Shown: positions 27,367 through 38,338 of the stretch, one piece after another
Layout: each line of letters opens with the position of its first letter
Position numbering within the stretch: the first letter of the stretch is position 1
Source: Chrysomallon squamiferum
Lineage: Eukaryota; Mollusca; Gastropoda; Neomphalida; Peltospiridae
NCBI GenBank assembly: GCA_012295275.1
Contig: CM022667.1
Coordinates: forward strand, 17,041,745-17,105,744
DNA length: 64,000 nt
Reading direction: 5' to 3'
Notes under the pieces: generated by a model
Database searches by the model: none
What the model saw: the letters and a program-made list of their open reading frames with translations, nothing else
What the model was told of the DNA's origin: nothing
Program-made: the position numbers and the translations under genes

Positions 27367-29733
27367 ATGACTGACCAAGATAAGGATAAAACATTGGACT
27401 CGTCAAAAGCGGACGAAGCTTTAGACAAAGAGGATTATCAAACAGCCGTCACAGAATACAGCAGACTTATTTCCGACGGACACACGGACGCCCAGTTGCT
27501 CCTCAAACGTTCCAAAAGTTATTTTGGTTTAGGCGACTACGAAAGAGCATACAATGACGCCGTTGAAGCGTACGATCTTGACAGCAGCGACGTAAACATC
27601 TGCATTGCTGGAGGAAGAGCTGCATCAAAACTGGATCGTTTCCATGACTCGTTCCGGTTCTACCAGATCGGAATGAAGCTGGACAAACAAAGCAAGATTA
27701 TAACCGAGGATCTCAAGCAGCTGCAGAAACTAATTATGAAGGAATACGAAAGCAAATTCGAGAATTCCATAGAACCAACATACAGCGCAGTAAAGTTCTG
27801 TACCTTGGAAGTATATCCAGGAGATGACGAACTCTTTAAACTGGAAAAAGAAATCCTGGCAAAAAAATACGGCGTTACCGATCCTGTTCCAGCTGGTTCT
27901 GGAGTGACAGCACAGCGCGAGGAGGCGAAGAAACACTTCGAATCCGCGTTACGATACAAAATTGGCGGCAACTTCAGCGCCTGCTTGGAAGAATGCAGCA
28001 GGGCAATCATGCTCGATCCATCGGTGTTTCTGTATAAACAGCTCAGAGGCAGAATGTACATGGAAAAAGGAGACCACTTACAAGCTCTTGCCGACCTTTA
28101 TGCTATTCCAAAACAAGCTAGGACAATAGATGTATGGAAATACGGAGGTAATTTTGTTATTTTCATCATGATCCTGTTGTTGTTGTTGTTATTATTATTA
28201 TTATTTGTTGTTGTTCTTGTTGAGCTGCTGTTGCTGTTTTATAATAATAATGAAGTTGTAGTACCTGGTACCATCCAGTTCATCGATGTTCATGTTTAAC
28301 CAAGTTTATCTTCTGATTTTAAAATATGTATTGGAAAATTTAAAATATATTTTGTGAGTAATCAATACATTCAGTTAAGAGAAAAGGAAAGGAAAAGAAA
28401 AACAAATGTACAATGCCGACAGATTCTGCCGCTTCATTTAATATCAAACTAAAATAGAACTATAAGAACAGAATAAGGGGAAAATATCTTCCTCTGTAGC
28501 TGTTTATAGCTGACTTGTATTTTTATGTTATTTTTTTATGCTAGCAAAGATAAATCGATATATTAAATTACTAATATATATGCATACTACACATGTGTAC
28601 ACATTACAATCTTATATATACTTATTTTTGATTTTCTTGAAAGAATCCTTTCTGACTTGACGATTACTACAATACTTTCTAAATATATATTATTTATCTT
28701 CCAGGCAAAATATTTGAGAGTCTTAACTTGCCGGTGCTGGCGGAGTTCTGGTATCGCAAAGCCGCACAGTTAAGTAAGCCTGATGACGACGATGCAGCGT
28801 TTGCTTTTCAACGAGTTCGCGTTCACAGACTCTACGATCCTCTAACTGCAGAATTTCCCGTTGAAGTTGATTTCAGACAGTTTGGTAGAGCTATATTCGC
28901 AACTGAAGATATTCGGAAATCGGAAATGTGTTTCACCGACATCGCTGCCGTTGTTTCTGAGACATTCGTCAAGCGAGACGTCAAGGTGAAAGGATGTCAT
29001 CACTGTGTCATGTCCATGCTGACGATGGAACAGTACTTCGGAGACGACTTAAATGAAATGGACGAAGGTCTGAAAACTTTCATTAAGGATAACTGGCCGA
29101 ATGTTGATCCAGTGCCTTGCAAAAGATGCAACCGAGAAATATACTGCAGCGAAGGCTGTCGTGATGAGGCGTGGGAGAATTATCACCAGATTATCTGCCC
29201 TTCGTTAGACTCTGACAGATGTAAACTGTATGACATCTGCGATACCCAGGGATGGTATAAAGACAGCGACGGGGACTGGATAGAACCGTGGGACGGCCAC
29301 TACAGTCCGCTGGTTTTGGCGCAGATATGGGCATCCATCGTCGTACAGGTTAAAAAGATGATGAAAGAGAACAAATTATCTTCGCCAACAACTGACATAT
29401 GGGCCAAAGCAAAGGCACCGTTCAGAAGGTACAGCATTTAAATCTGTTCTTAAAAAGACGAACTTAGAGAGTCAAATTCTAAGGGATCAATGCCGTTTTA
29501 TTTTCTCTGTTATTTCCAAGCAACTAAATGCCTGTAATTGTTGTTGTGGTGGTGGTAGTTAGGATAATGGAATGGTAATAGTAGAAACAGAAGATGTAGA
29601 AATATTATTAAAGAAGTAATTATTCAAATAGCAATATGGACAGATAATAACAATGTAAATAGTTTGCATCTTTCATTTTGAAATCATATATTTAGCAAAA
29701 ATGTGTACATATATAATCACACACAGAGACTTA

Positions 29734-29808
<75 letters not shown>

Positions 29809-30596
29809 CAAGAATTAATTATTCATTACATTTGACTGTGTAATTATATTTATATAATTTATTACTGGTTCATTTTGTATTCTTCAGGTTCATTGCATAC
29901 GGCAGTCAAGACGCTGCAAAAAGAATGTCTTCTATGGTGGACCTGTTGAAAAAGATTTTTTCCGACTGCGGCGACGGGGTTGCCTATGAAATCACTAACG
30001 CAGAATTCAACGGCAGATATTACCAAGCCACGTGCAACTTGCAGTCGTTCGGCTCGTACCTTACTCCGTATCACGAGTTTGTAAACAAGCTTCCAGAAAC
30101 TGACGATTTAAGAGTTTTTCAGCTTTTAAAATACCTCAACAAACGCCCGCCAGACGCCCCTTTCGCTGGTTTATTCCCTTTACAGTGCTGTCTGAATCAC
30201 TCCTGCGACAACAACGTCGAGGTGAGCGACGGTAAAGGGCCTAACGGTCTCCCTGGAGTGCAGGTGAAGGCCAGACGAGACATTAAGAAAGGGGAAGAGC
30301 TGCTCACTACGTACATCGACACTACCATGCCGAGACGACTGAGGCGCGCGTGGCTGTACAAATCTTTTAATTTCTGGTGCCAGTGTAGACGTTGTCAATT
30401 CGAAGGAGACGATTCGTCGACGTGCACGTGTTGTGGTGCAAAAGCAGACGAAGGGAAGAAGTTTCCCGGGTGTGGGAAGTGTCACAGAGCGTGGTATTGC
30501 TCTGTGACGTGTCAGAAGAAAGCGTGGAAACAAGGTCACAAAGCCATCTGTACCCTGTCTCATTCTGAAACACTGCCAAATAAACTGGTGACATAG
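27367..30596 (+). CDS. TPR-SET-MYND protein (SMYD-type putative lysine methyltransferase)
   Basis: Three exons: 27367-28147, 28705-29428, 29888-30596, phases 1 and 2, giving 737 aa. Start 27367 is preferred because CATTCAG at 27349-27355 looks like an acceptor of a leader intron; ATG 27343 in the same frame would add 8 aa. Residues ~10-260 are TPR-like helical repeats. The SET domain starts near GRAIFATE (321) and is interrupted by a zinc module with C358, C361, C399, C402, C408, C412, H421 and C425. It resumes with NHSC (605-608) and GEELLTTY (637-644) and ends in the post-SET cysteines FWCQCRRC. A second, canonical MYND finger follows (C681, C684, C697, C700, C706, C710, H719, C723). NHSC and the GEELxxxY block are the conserved SAM/lysine-binding elements, so the enzyme looks catalytically intact. 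The TPR-first order recalls SMYD4; the C-terminal MYND does not. Substrate unknown. A poly(A) candidate AATAAA is at 31022-31027. Confidence 0.92.
29734..29804. repeat. (CT)n microsatellite in SMYD-type intron 2
   Basis: About 35 CT dinucleotides, ending 83 bp before the exon 3 acceptor. Confidence 0.98.
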
Positions 30597-31747
30597 AACA
30601 TTTTAAATTTCAATAACACACATACGCACACAGAGCCATGTCATTTTGGTTTTGGTTTCTGAAGTTTCTTTCTTTAATATCCTTTCATTTTGTTTGTTTG
30701 CGGTTTGTATTTGTTTGTTTGTTTGTTTTTGTTTTCTATCATCTTTTGTTTCAGCTGATTCCTTCTTTTTCTCTTTTCTTTTCTTTTCTTTTTCTTTTTC
30801 TTTGATTTTGTTTTTGTTCGGTTTTGCTTTTTTTTTCTTTTTCTTCATTTCTGAGTGCAGATAAAACACAGATTAATTTTATTTTAAATTTAATTAGCGT
30901 TGATGATTATAAATTTTGTTTTGATTTTTGATATACCGCGTGCTAAAGGACTGTTTACTTCCACTGTGGCTCAAAACAAGCAGTCTACTGATTTTGAACA
31001 CTACTCTACACCATTTCACTTAATAAACAATTTCCAAGCATTCCTTATCTTGTTATTTTTTATTTTTAACTTAATGAGCAGCATCAGAACCAGATCTAGA
31101 ATTATATTCTAATATCATTTTCACCAAGCAGGCATAATTTTTATTATTATTATTTTATATTTTTATCTTCTATTTGATGTCGGCAAAAGTTAGCTTCTGC
31201 TCGGAAGACATACTATTTAATGTATCTTCGTTATGCTATAACAGTAAATCAATATGCCCTAACATTTTAAAAACGGATTTCTTCAATAATATTACGTGAA
31301 CATAATAAACATAAAATAATAATATAAATAAAATAATAAGAGACTAAATCATGGACCTTTTTTCCGAAGTGAAACTACTTAATCCAATATCGACAGAGAT
31401 TGCTTTACCATTGAAAAATATCCCAACATGTTGCTCTTGAAAATTAAACAGAAAATCACAGTAACACGTATAATGATGATTACAAGAAAAATAAGACGAA
31501 TGTCTAGTAGATCATTCAAAACGTGGTAAACTTCCATACAGTTGAATGTCATTGCCAAACTTATTCATAATTCGCCCCCCCCGAATCTATTTAAGTTAAC
31601 TTATTTAATATGTTTTGTTTCTTTTGTTAATAATAATTATTCTTGTTGTTGTTGCTGCTGTTGTTATTATTTAAAAAAATATGAATAAATATATAAAAAA
31701 CAAAGAAAGTAAATCCTTGAGTTTACGAATTATCTGGTTACGAGCAC

Positions 31748-32240
31748 TCAACTGCTGTAGATGCAGTATAAAACTGTTTACTATTATCTGTTTCTTATTT
31801 ATAAGTGCTATAGATGCAGTATAAAACTATTTACTATTGTCTGTTTCTTATTTGTAATTACTGCAGATGCAGTATAAAACTGCTTATTATTAACTTTTTC
31901 TTATTTATAATTGCTGTAGATGCAATGTAAAACTGTTTACTATTTACTTTATTTATAACTGCTGTAGATGCAATATTAAACTGTTTACTGTTTTTTATTT
32001 ATAACTGCTGTAGATGCAGTATAAAATTTCTTACTATTAAATGTTTCTTATTTATAACTGCTGTAGGTGCAGTATTAAACTTTTACTATTAACTGTTCCT
32101 TATTTATAATTGCTGTAGATGCTGTGTAAAACTGTCTACTATTTACTTTATTTATAACTGCTGTAGATGCAGTATAAAACTGTTTACTATTAACTGTTTA
32201 TTTATAACTACTGCACGCAGTATAAAATTATTTACTGTTT
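31748..32240. repeat. Minisatellite, about ten copies of a 46-54 bp unit
   Basis: Each unit starts near GCTGTAGATGCAGTATAAAA and continues through ACTGTTTACTATTAACTGTT to a TTATTTATAA end. Copies begin near 31752, 31804, 31857, 31910, 31958, 32004, 32057, 32108, 32158 and 32207. Units differ by substitutions and small deletions, so the array is old or drifting. A related fragment (ATATAAAACTGTTTCTTATC) occurs alone at about 63780. Confidence 0.9.
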
Positions 32241-32477
32241 ATCTCTGATTTATTACTGTAATAACGATGATTAAGATAAATAAACATATCAAAAATGTGT
32301 ATGCAGCATAAATAAACAAAATAAACAGTAAATTATTAAAAATAATTATTTCGAGATCGTGCTCAAGAATTAATTATTCGAGTTAACGATGGTTTGACTT
32401 TGCATGATTATTAACAAAGAATCTAAAAATCAGAATGTTATAAAAATAATTTTATTTGTTTTCATATGTGACTGCAG

Positions 32478-32569
32478 GATGATGGAAAGGTGTGGTCTGA
32501 CTGTTACAGCGATGACGTCGACCTGACGTCACACTACACCAAAACGCGCAATTCCTGTCGACCAGACAG
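32478..32569 (+). CDS. Isolated candidate exon, unknown product
   Basis: A 92-bp CpG-bearing block is framed by ACTGCAG before it and GACAG/GTGTCA after it. One phase-0 frame stays open (DDGKVWSDCYSDDVDLTSHY then TKTRNSCRPD). Composition resembles real exons here rather than the AT-rich surroundings. It contains the CRE palindrome TGACGTCA at 32524-32531, so a regulatory island is an alternative. It does not splice in frame to SMYD-type exons 1 or 2 (stops result). No family recognised. Confidence 0.25.
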
Positions 32570-32743
32570 GTGTCAATAATATTGGGATTTTCTAAAGTCT
32601 GATTTAACATGTGATTTTCTCTCCTTTAGACTGATTTAGAATTCGATATCATAGACATTCACTTATTTATCAACACAATAAAAAAGACATTCTACGGCAG
32701 CATTTTCTTACGACATAGATCGGCAGGCATTTATTGACTCATC

Positions 32744-33883
32744 CTTTTATGCAGTGGCTCTCAAACCTTTTGAAGTCGGGGCACACTTGAAGCCTTACAC
32801 AAAATTGCGGGCAAACTATACACAAAATGCTAAGAAGTATAATGCAAAATGTAAAAAAATACAGAAATAACTGAAAGAAGGATATTGCAGCTGAATCGGC
32901 TGTCTATCCTCATTGTCTACATCAACGTCAGATTCTTCATCATTTCGCAAAACAGTTCTCGTCTGGAATGTGTACCGTTTGTTTTTTCTTCTGTGAGAGA
33001 TGTTCACTGATATATTTATAGTTACAGCCCTTGTGCGAGAGATGTTCACTGATATATATTCTGAGTTACCACCCTTGTGTGAGAGATGTTCACTGATATA
33101 TTTAGTTACCACCCTTGTGTGAAAGATGTTCAGATAGATTTAGTTACCGCCCTTGTGTGAGATGTTCACTGTTATATTTAGAGTTACCCCCCTTGAGTGA
33201 GAGATGTTCACTGATATATTTAGTTACTGCCCTTGTGTGAGAGATGTTCATTAATATATTTAGGATTAAAACCTTTGTGTGAGAACTGTTTACTGACATA
33301 TTTAGAGTTACCGCCTTTGTGTGAGAGATTTCACTGATATATTTAGAGTTACCGCCCTTGTGTGAGTATATACCTTTATTCATCATCTATTTTGTGCTGA
33401 TGAGAAGTATGAGCCTGACGTGTCTTGGCAATTTCTTCAAAAATATTGTAATATAAAATACAAAGCAATGGAGTTAAGATGTCAAAAAAAGTACAAAGGC
33501 TTTATTTTTAATGGTGTGCATTGTGCAGTGAGGGAAAACTTTTATCAATCGTTTGTTTTTAACAAATGTAACCCTATAATAGGCTAAAATTCCATAAAAT
33601 ATTAAAGTTTTAGATGGGTAATGACTGTGACAGTGATAGGAATATGTGTCACAAGAAAACTTTGGCTATTTATCACTTATTACTTATACTGTCACTGGAA
33701 AACTAATGTGCAACCTTGAGCAGCTGCACTTGCCCTCAGCCAAAATTCGTTGTAAACTCGTGTATAAAATCTTTTTCTGGCAACTGGTTATTTCTTAACT
33801 TAATCAATTTTTTATCATCACAAATATCTACCTAGATTCTAGAATTTCGTGGGGCACACCCTTTGAGAACCATTGCTTTTATA
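32744..33883. mobile_element. Non-autonomous hAT transposon with 8-bp target duplication
   Basis: The element spans 32752-33875. Left end CAGTGGCTCTCAAACCTTTT and right end (reverse complement) CAATGGTTCTCAAAGGGTGT form imperfect terminal inverted repeats of the hAT/Charlie type, and both are followed inward by GGGGCACAC or its equivalent. Flanks are CTTTTATG (32744-32751) and CTTTTATA (33876-33883), a 7/8 match of the 8-bp duplication expected for hAT. About 1.12 kb, no transposase; the interior is largely a minisatellite. Confidence 0.85.
32985..33368. repeat. Minisatellite inside the hAT element, about 42-bp unit
   Basis: About nine copies built on GTGAGAGATGTTCACTGATA, then TATTTAGAGTTACCGCCCTT. 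The unit is near a multiple of three, so long minus-strand frames run through parts of it. These frames are a by-product and not a gene. Confidence 0.9.
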
Positions 33884-34645
33884 TAACCCTTTGACGGGGT
33901 TAAAATTATAGAAAGGACACATGCCAAACTGAATAGATTTAATTTATATTCTTTCTATATAACAAAACATACTTCAGAAACACAAATCTCATCTCACATG
34001 AAGATAAATAATTACTTGAGTCTCCATTAATTCCACTTATTCTGTCCATCACTGGCTTGATTATCGTAATTATATATCAGGATATTGGGTGACCAGAATA
34101 TCAAGAGATCATATCAGTTGTCGATTGTTTATGTATACAGCCTACCAGACACTTGAATATTCAGTGATTCAGGGCATGTATTCTGTATGTTGATGGTCTG
34201 ACTTATCCTTAGTATCCAGGCATTCACAATGTATCCTTTGTATCATGGCCTTACGTGCCCTGCCCATGAGGTGTACATATATTTAAGGTATCAAGGACAT
34301 ATGGTATCCTGTGTATTAGATGTTTACATATCCTTCATTTTAGTAATTTAATCTATCCTCTGTATCGTGATCCTGTGCAGACCTGTATTTCAGGAGCCTA
34401 TATTTCTTGTATCTAATGTCTCACATGTCAGTGGTTTGCCTCTATACTGTGCATATATCAGGAGATAAGGTATGAGTAGATTTTACACATCCTTTGTGCT
34501 TCTGCTTAGACCATAGGGTTATAAATACAGACCTTGAATGTGTATTGATTATCATGATTCTCTGTATTTAAGACTGATGTTGCTTGCACAGCATAGGCTC
34601 ATTATTATACATACCAGGGTTTTACAAATCTTCTGGTTCATAGGG

Positions 34646-37600
34646 TCATGTTAAGTCTTCAATGTCCTGTGTATTAGTTGCTGTATCCTGAGAATCACTA
34701 TCTGACTCAGACTCCTGATGAAAGAAACTTTCTTCACCCTCATCCAGTATTTCATCTTGCTCCAAATATTGTTGATGCACTAAACTTCTGTTGTTATGTG
34801 ATGGTGAAACAGCTGCTGCTTTTCCTTCAGTCCTCTGTACTTCAGATGTTACAGATGAATGACTAGATATATCACTAATAAAAAGTTCTGTTTCTTTCTG
34901 GGAACCATATGATGAACTGGAATTTACTGCAATTTCCATTTGTGGATCATGAAAAATTAGAGAAGACTTTCTTTTTTTACTGCATAATGCTGAAGTAAAT
35001 GTTTCTTTGTCTTTGGGCAACATCTCCAATTGGTGACTCTTAGATTTTGCACCAGTATCAGGTTTTCCTTTATTTATACTCTCAGTTTTAAGTGGTCTTG
35101 AATTTGTAGTTTCTGATGAAATAGTCCTCAGCTCTGAAGATGAATTAAAGCTTAATTTATTTTTGATTTCAACAGTTTCTTCACAATCTGATGTCCTACT
35201 TCTTTCAACTTTTCTTTCAGGAATACTTGTGGTTTTGTTATCTGTTTTTGCTTTAGAGGTAGATTCTGAAAAAATTTCATCATCTTCTACTTCAGAAATG
35301 GATCGTTTAGATACCATTTTACCACTCTTACCTACAGAACTCAAAGATAGTATTGAACTATTTTCAACCTCAGATCCTAAACTTGTTACAGAAATTTTAT
35401 TATTTTTGGATTCTTCTTCTTCTTCAGAACATTTTGATAATATATTGTCATTTTCAGCTTCTGTTTCAAAAGTCACTAACTCCATTTTATCATTGTGAAC
35501 ACTTTGTGACTTCTTGATGCCATTTTTTAGTCCTACAACAGAAGATAACACAGTAACGTTTCCTCCTACATCTTCAGAATCTTTATCCATCTCATCTTCT
35601 GCCATCAGCTTAGATGTTTCTTGGTCATCTTCATGATTCTCTTCTGCTTTTTCCTCCATATTCGGGTACATCATATCTGATAGCACTTTGTCTCTGGTTG
35701 CTACTTCTGGTGCCATTTCACAGTCTTCTTGTGTTTCTGGATCACTAGCATCTGTCAACATTTCTGCTGATACTGTGTGAGGTATTAGAGGTTGTGGGAT
35801 CATTGACGGATCATAATAGTCTCCTTTCAACCAGACATGTTTTGATCCTGTGACGTAATGTCGGAAATGTCGGAACACACGACTTCCTAGAGAGTTGTAG
35901 GATTCTCCCATCACCTAGAAATAAATGAAATATAATAAAATAAAATAATGAAATGAAATAAAATATTTGTATTTTATCAACATTAAAAACAAACAAACAA
36001 ACAAACAAACAAACACATAAATAAATAAATAAATAAATATAAAAACAAAAACAAATACAAAGAAAGAAAAGAAATAAAAATAACATTTTTTTTTAATAAA
36101 ACAAGAAAATAAATAAAATTACTTAATCAATATAAACTAGTTATTCTCAGCTCAGATAACAGCAAACAAAATCTAAAAATAAAGACATGTTCCTAACAAC
36201 ATAAAAATTTATAGTTCAGATAATAAGCTAGTGAATCATTTCCCAATCTAGCCAGTTAATGCAGGGTGTGATAAATTGAGAGGAAAACTATTTACACCAC
36301 CCTGTCTGTCCTTACACCTAAACAACAGTCTGTTGTCAGTATTTCTATAACATATTATTTTTAACACTTACCTCAATTTCTAAAACTTCACTTCCAAGCT
36401 GTAATCTCGCTTTGTACAAGTTTTTTGTGCACGATGCATGGACACCGCGACTTTGGATTGGTCCTAGAAGTTCTAACTCTAGTGTTTCTAAAATCTCCTC
36501 TCTCAGAGTGGTGACATCACTTCCAGAATCTACCATAAAATCTGAATTACAAGCCAAATAGGTGTTTTTATAATATGGTTTAATATAGGTTTCACATAAC
36601 AGTTGTAACAGCATAAGTGATAGATTATAATATTATGTATATAGGAGATATATAGCAGAAAGTGAAGTAATGATATGTCCTAAACTACCAACAGTAAAAC
36701 AGATTAATTGTTATTTGGTATTTTAAAATTATAGATTATTTATATTTGATAGTGAAAAATGAAGTAAAGAAGAATGAAAAAGATACCATGATGGTGTCTC
36801 TTCGGTAGTACTATATATTTATTAACAAAATGACATATAGGTATTACTCCTGTGTACATTTGGGGACAAATGGACACAAGACAGAGGTGAAAACAAAAAC
36901 ACACACACACACAACAAAGTGTATGTATGTGTGTGTGTGAATGAGAAATATAGAGATGCTAGGGACCAAGAGAACGAGAAAGTTACAAACGTACCAATGG
37001 TCTGACGTCTTGAATGGTGTGTTGTTGAGCCAATGGTTGCAGTCACACATAAAAAGTCATACTTTGCTTCTGTCAGGGTGACTGGCTTGCCCCACCAACC
37101 TTCACAAATGGCTGCTTCTGCCTCATCCACCGTCCGCTGACGTTTCCTCAACTTCTGGACTGTATAATAATACAAACTTATACATTTAACCTATAAACAG
37201 ATGTGTGTGTGAGTGTGTGTGTGCGTGTGTGTGTGCGTGTAAAATGATGTTCATAAACAATGAGTTCTTGTTAAGAATGATGAAATAATTATTAAAAATG
37301 GTTTGTTTAGAATAGCCTGAATTTATCACTGGTGTTTCAAGTCAAGGCAATGTAGAGTTGCTTGTTTTTATTGTCTATGTCAGTTTTCACTAACATTATT
37401 TTTTCTTATAGAACAGTTTGTTCTGACATAGCAAAGAGTGAAGATTATGAAAATACTTCCACCATTGTTTTATGTTTGTGTGTGTTTTTGTGAATATGTG
37501 TGTGTTGACTATATTTATATATGAATATATTGGGTTGAGGAATAAGCCATTGTGGTTAAATTAAATTTACTCATTACATAGAAGAAAACTTAAGCTTAAC

Positions 37601-38284
37601 TGATAACAAGATGTAATTTAATCAATAATGTATTCTCTATTGTTATTTACCACTTCTTTCCAATGGTTAAAAAGGTTTTCAGTGCCGCTGCAATAAATTT
37701 GAATCAATTATGAACCGCAATGACTTATTCCTCAACCTAGTATATATATATATATATGTATGTGGGTGTGTCTTTGTGTGTGTAGTGTGTATGTATGTGT
37801 ATATATATGTATATGTCTTTCTATTTGTGTATATGTGTATATGTGAGTGTGTGAGTGCATGTGTGTTTGTGTATATATGTATATATCTTTCAAAGTGTGT
37901 GTATGTGGATGAATATGCATATGTGTGAGTATGCATGTGCGTGTGCGTGTGTGTGTGTGTGTGTGGATCCACCTATATGATAATGAATAAACTGGCACGT
38001 GTTTATATACTGTTTATATTTGGGCACACACCAGCTCTTTCTAATCTTCGTTGGTGTCCTGTTAACGTTATTTCCAGTTCTTCATAGAGCTCATCATCAG
38101 GAAGCTCGAGATTTCTGATGTCATCAAAATCAACAAGTTCACTTCTGACAAAACTCACGTAGTAATAATCTAAACCATTGTCTCGCAGCCAGAGATAGAC
38201 TCTGAAGTCATCACTCACCCTGTGAATAGGTGCTGTGAAATAAAAATAAATAAAAATAGATATCAAACACATGTACATGTATGA

Positions 38285-38338
<54 letters not shown>

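Larger units (their letters stand above)
30597..34645. other. Convergent intergenic region, SMYD-type gene to SAM-retropepsin gene
   Basis: Holds the probable SMYD-type 3' UTR (to about 31.05 kb), a T-rich stretch at 30650-30850, a ten-copy minisatellite at 31748-32240, a candidate exon at 32478-32569 and a hAT element at 32752-33875. A degenerate repetitive stretch at 34070-34560 has recurring TATCC/GTATC words. No complete gene. Confidence 0.55.

Noticed and set aside
28148-28299. In-frame extension of SMYD-type exon 1 into a Leu-rich C-terminus
   Set aside because: G/GTAATT at 28147-28148 is a good donor, exon 2 continues the protein in phase, and the extension is a translated GTT/ATT microsatellite.
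31748-33368. CRISPR-like repeat arrays
   Set aside because: Units are directly adjacent without unique spacers, diverged, and the DNA is clearly animal nuclear sequence.
32816-33386. Minus-strand repeat protein with NISHTRAVT-like units
   Set aside because: Produced by the ~42-bp minisatellite inside the hAT element; the frame breaks between units.
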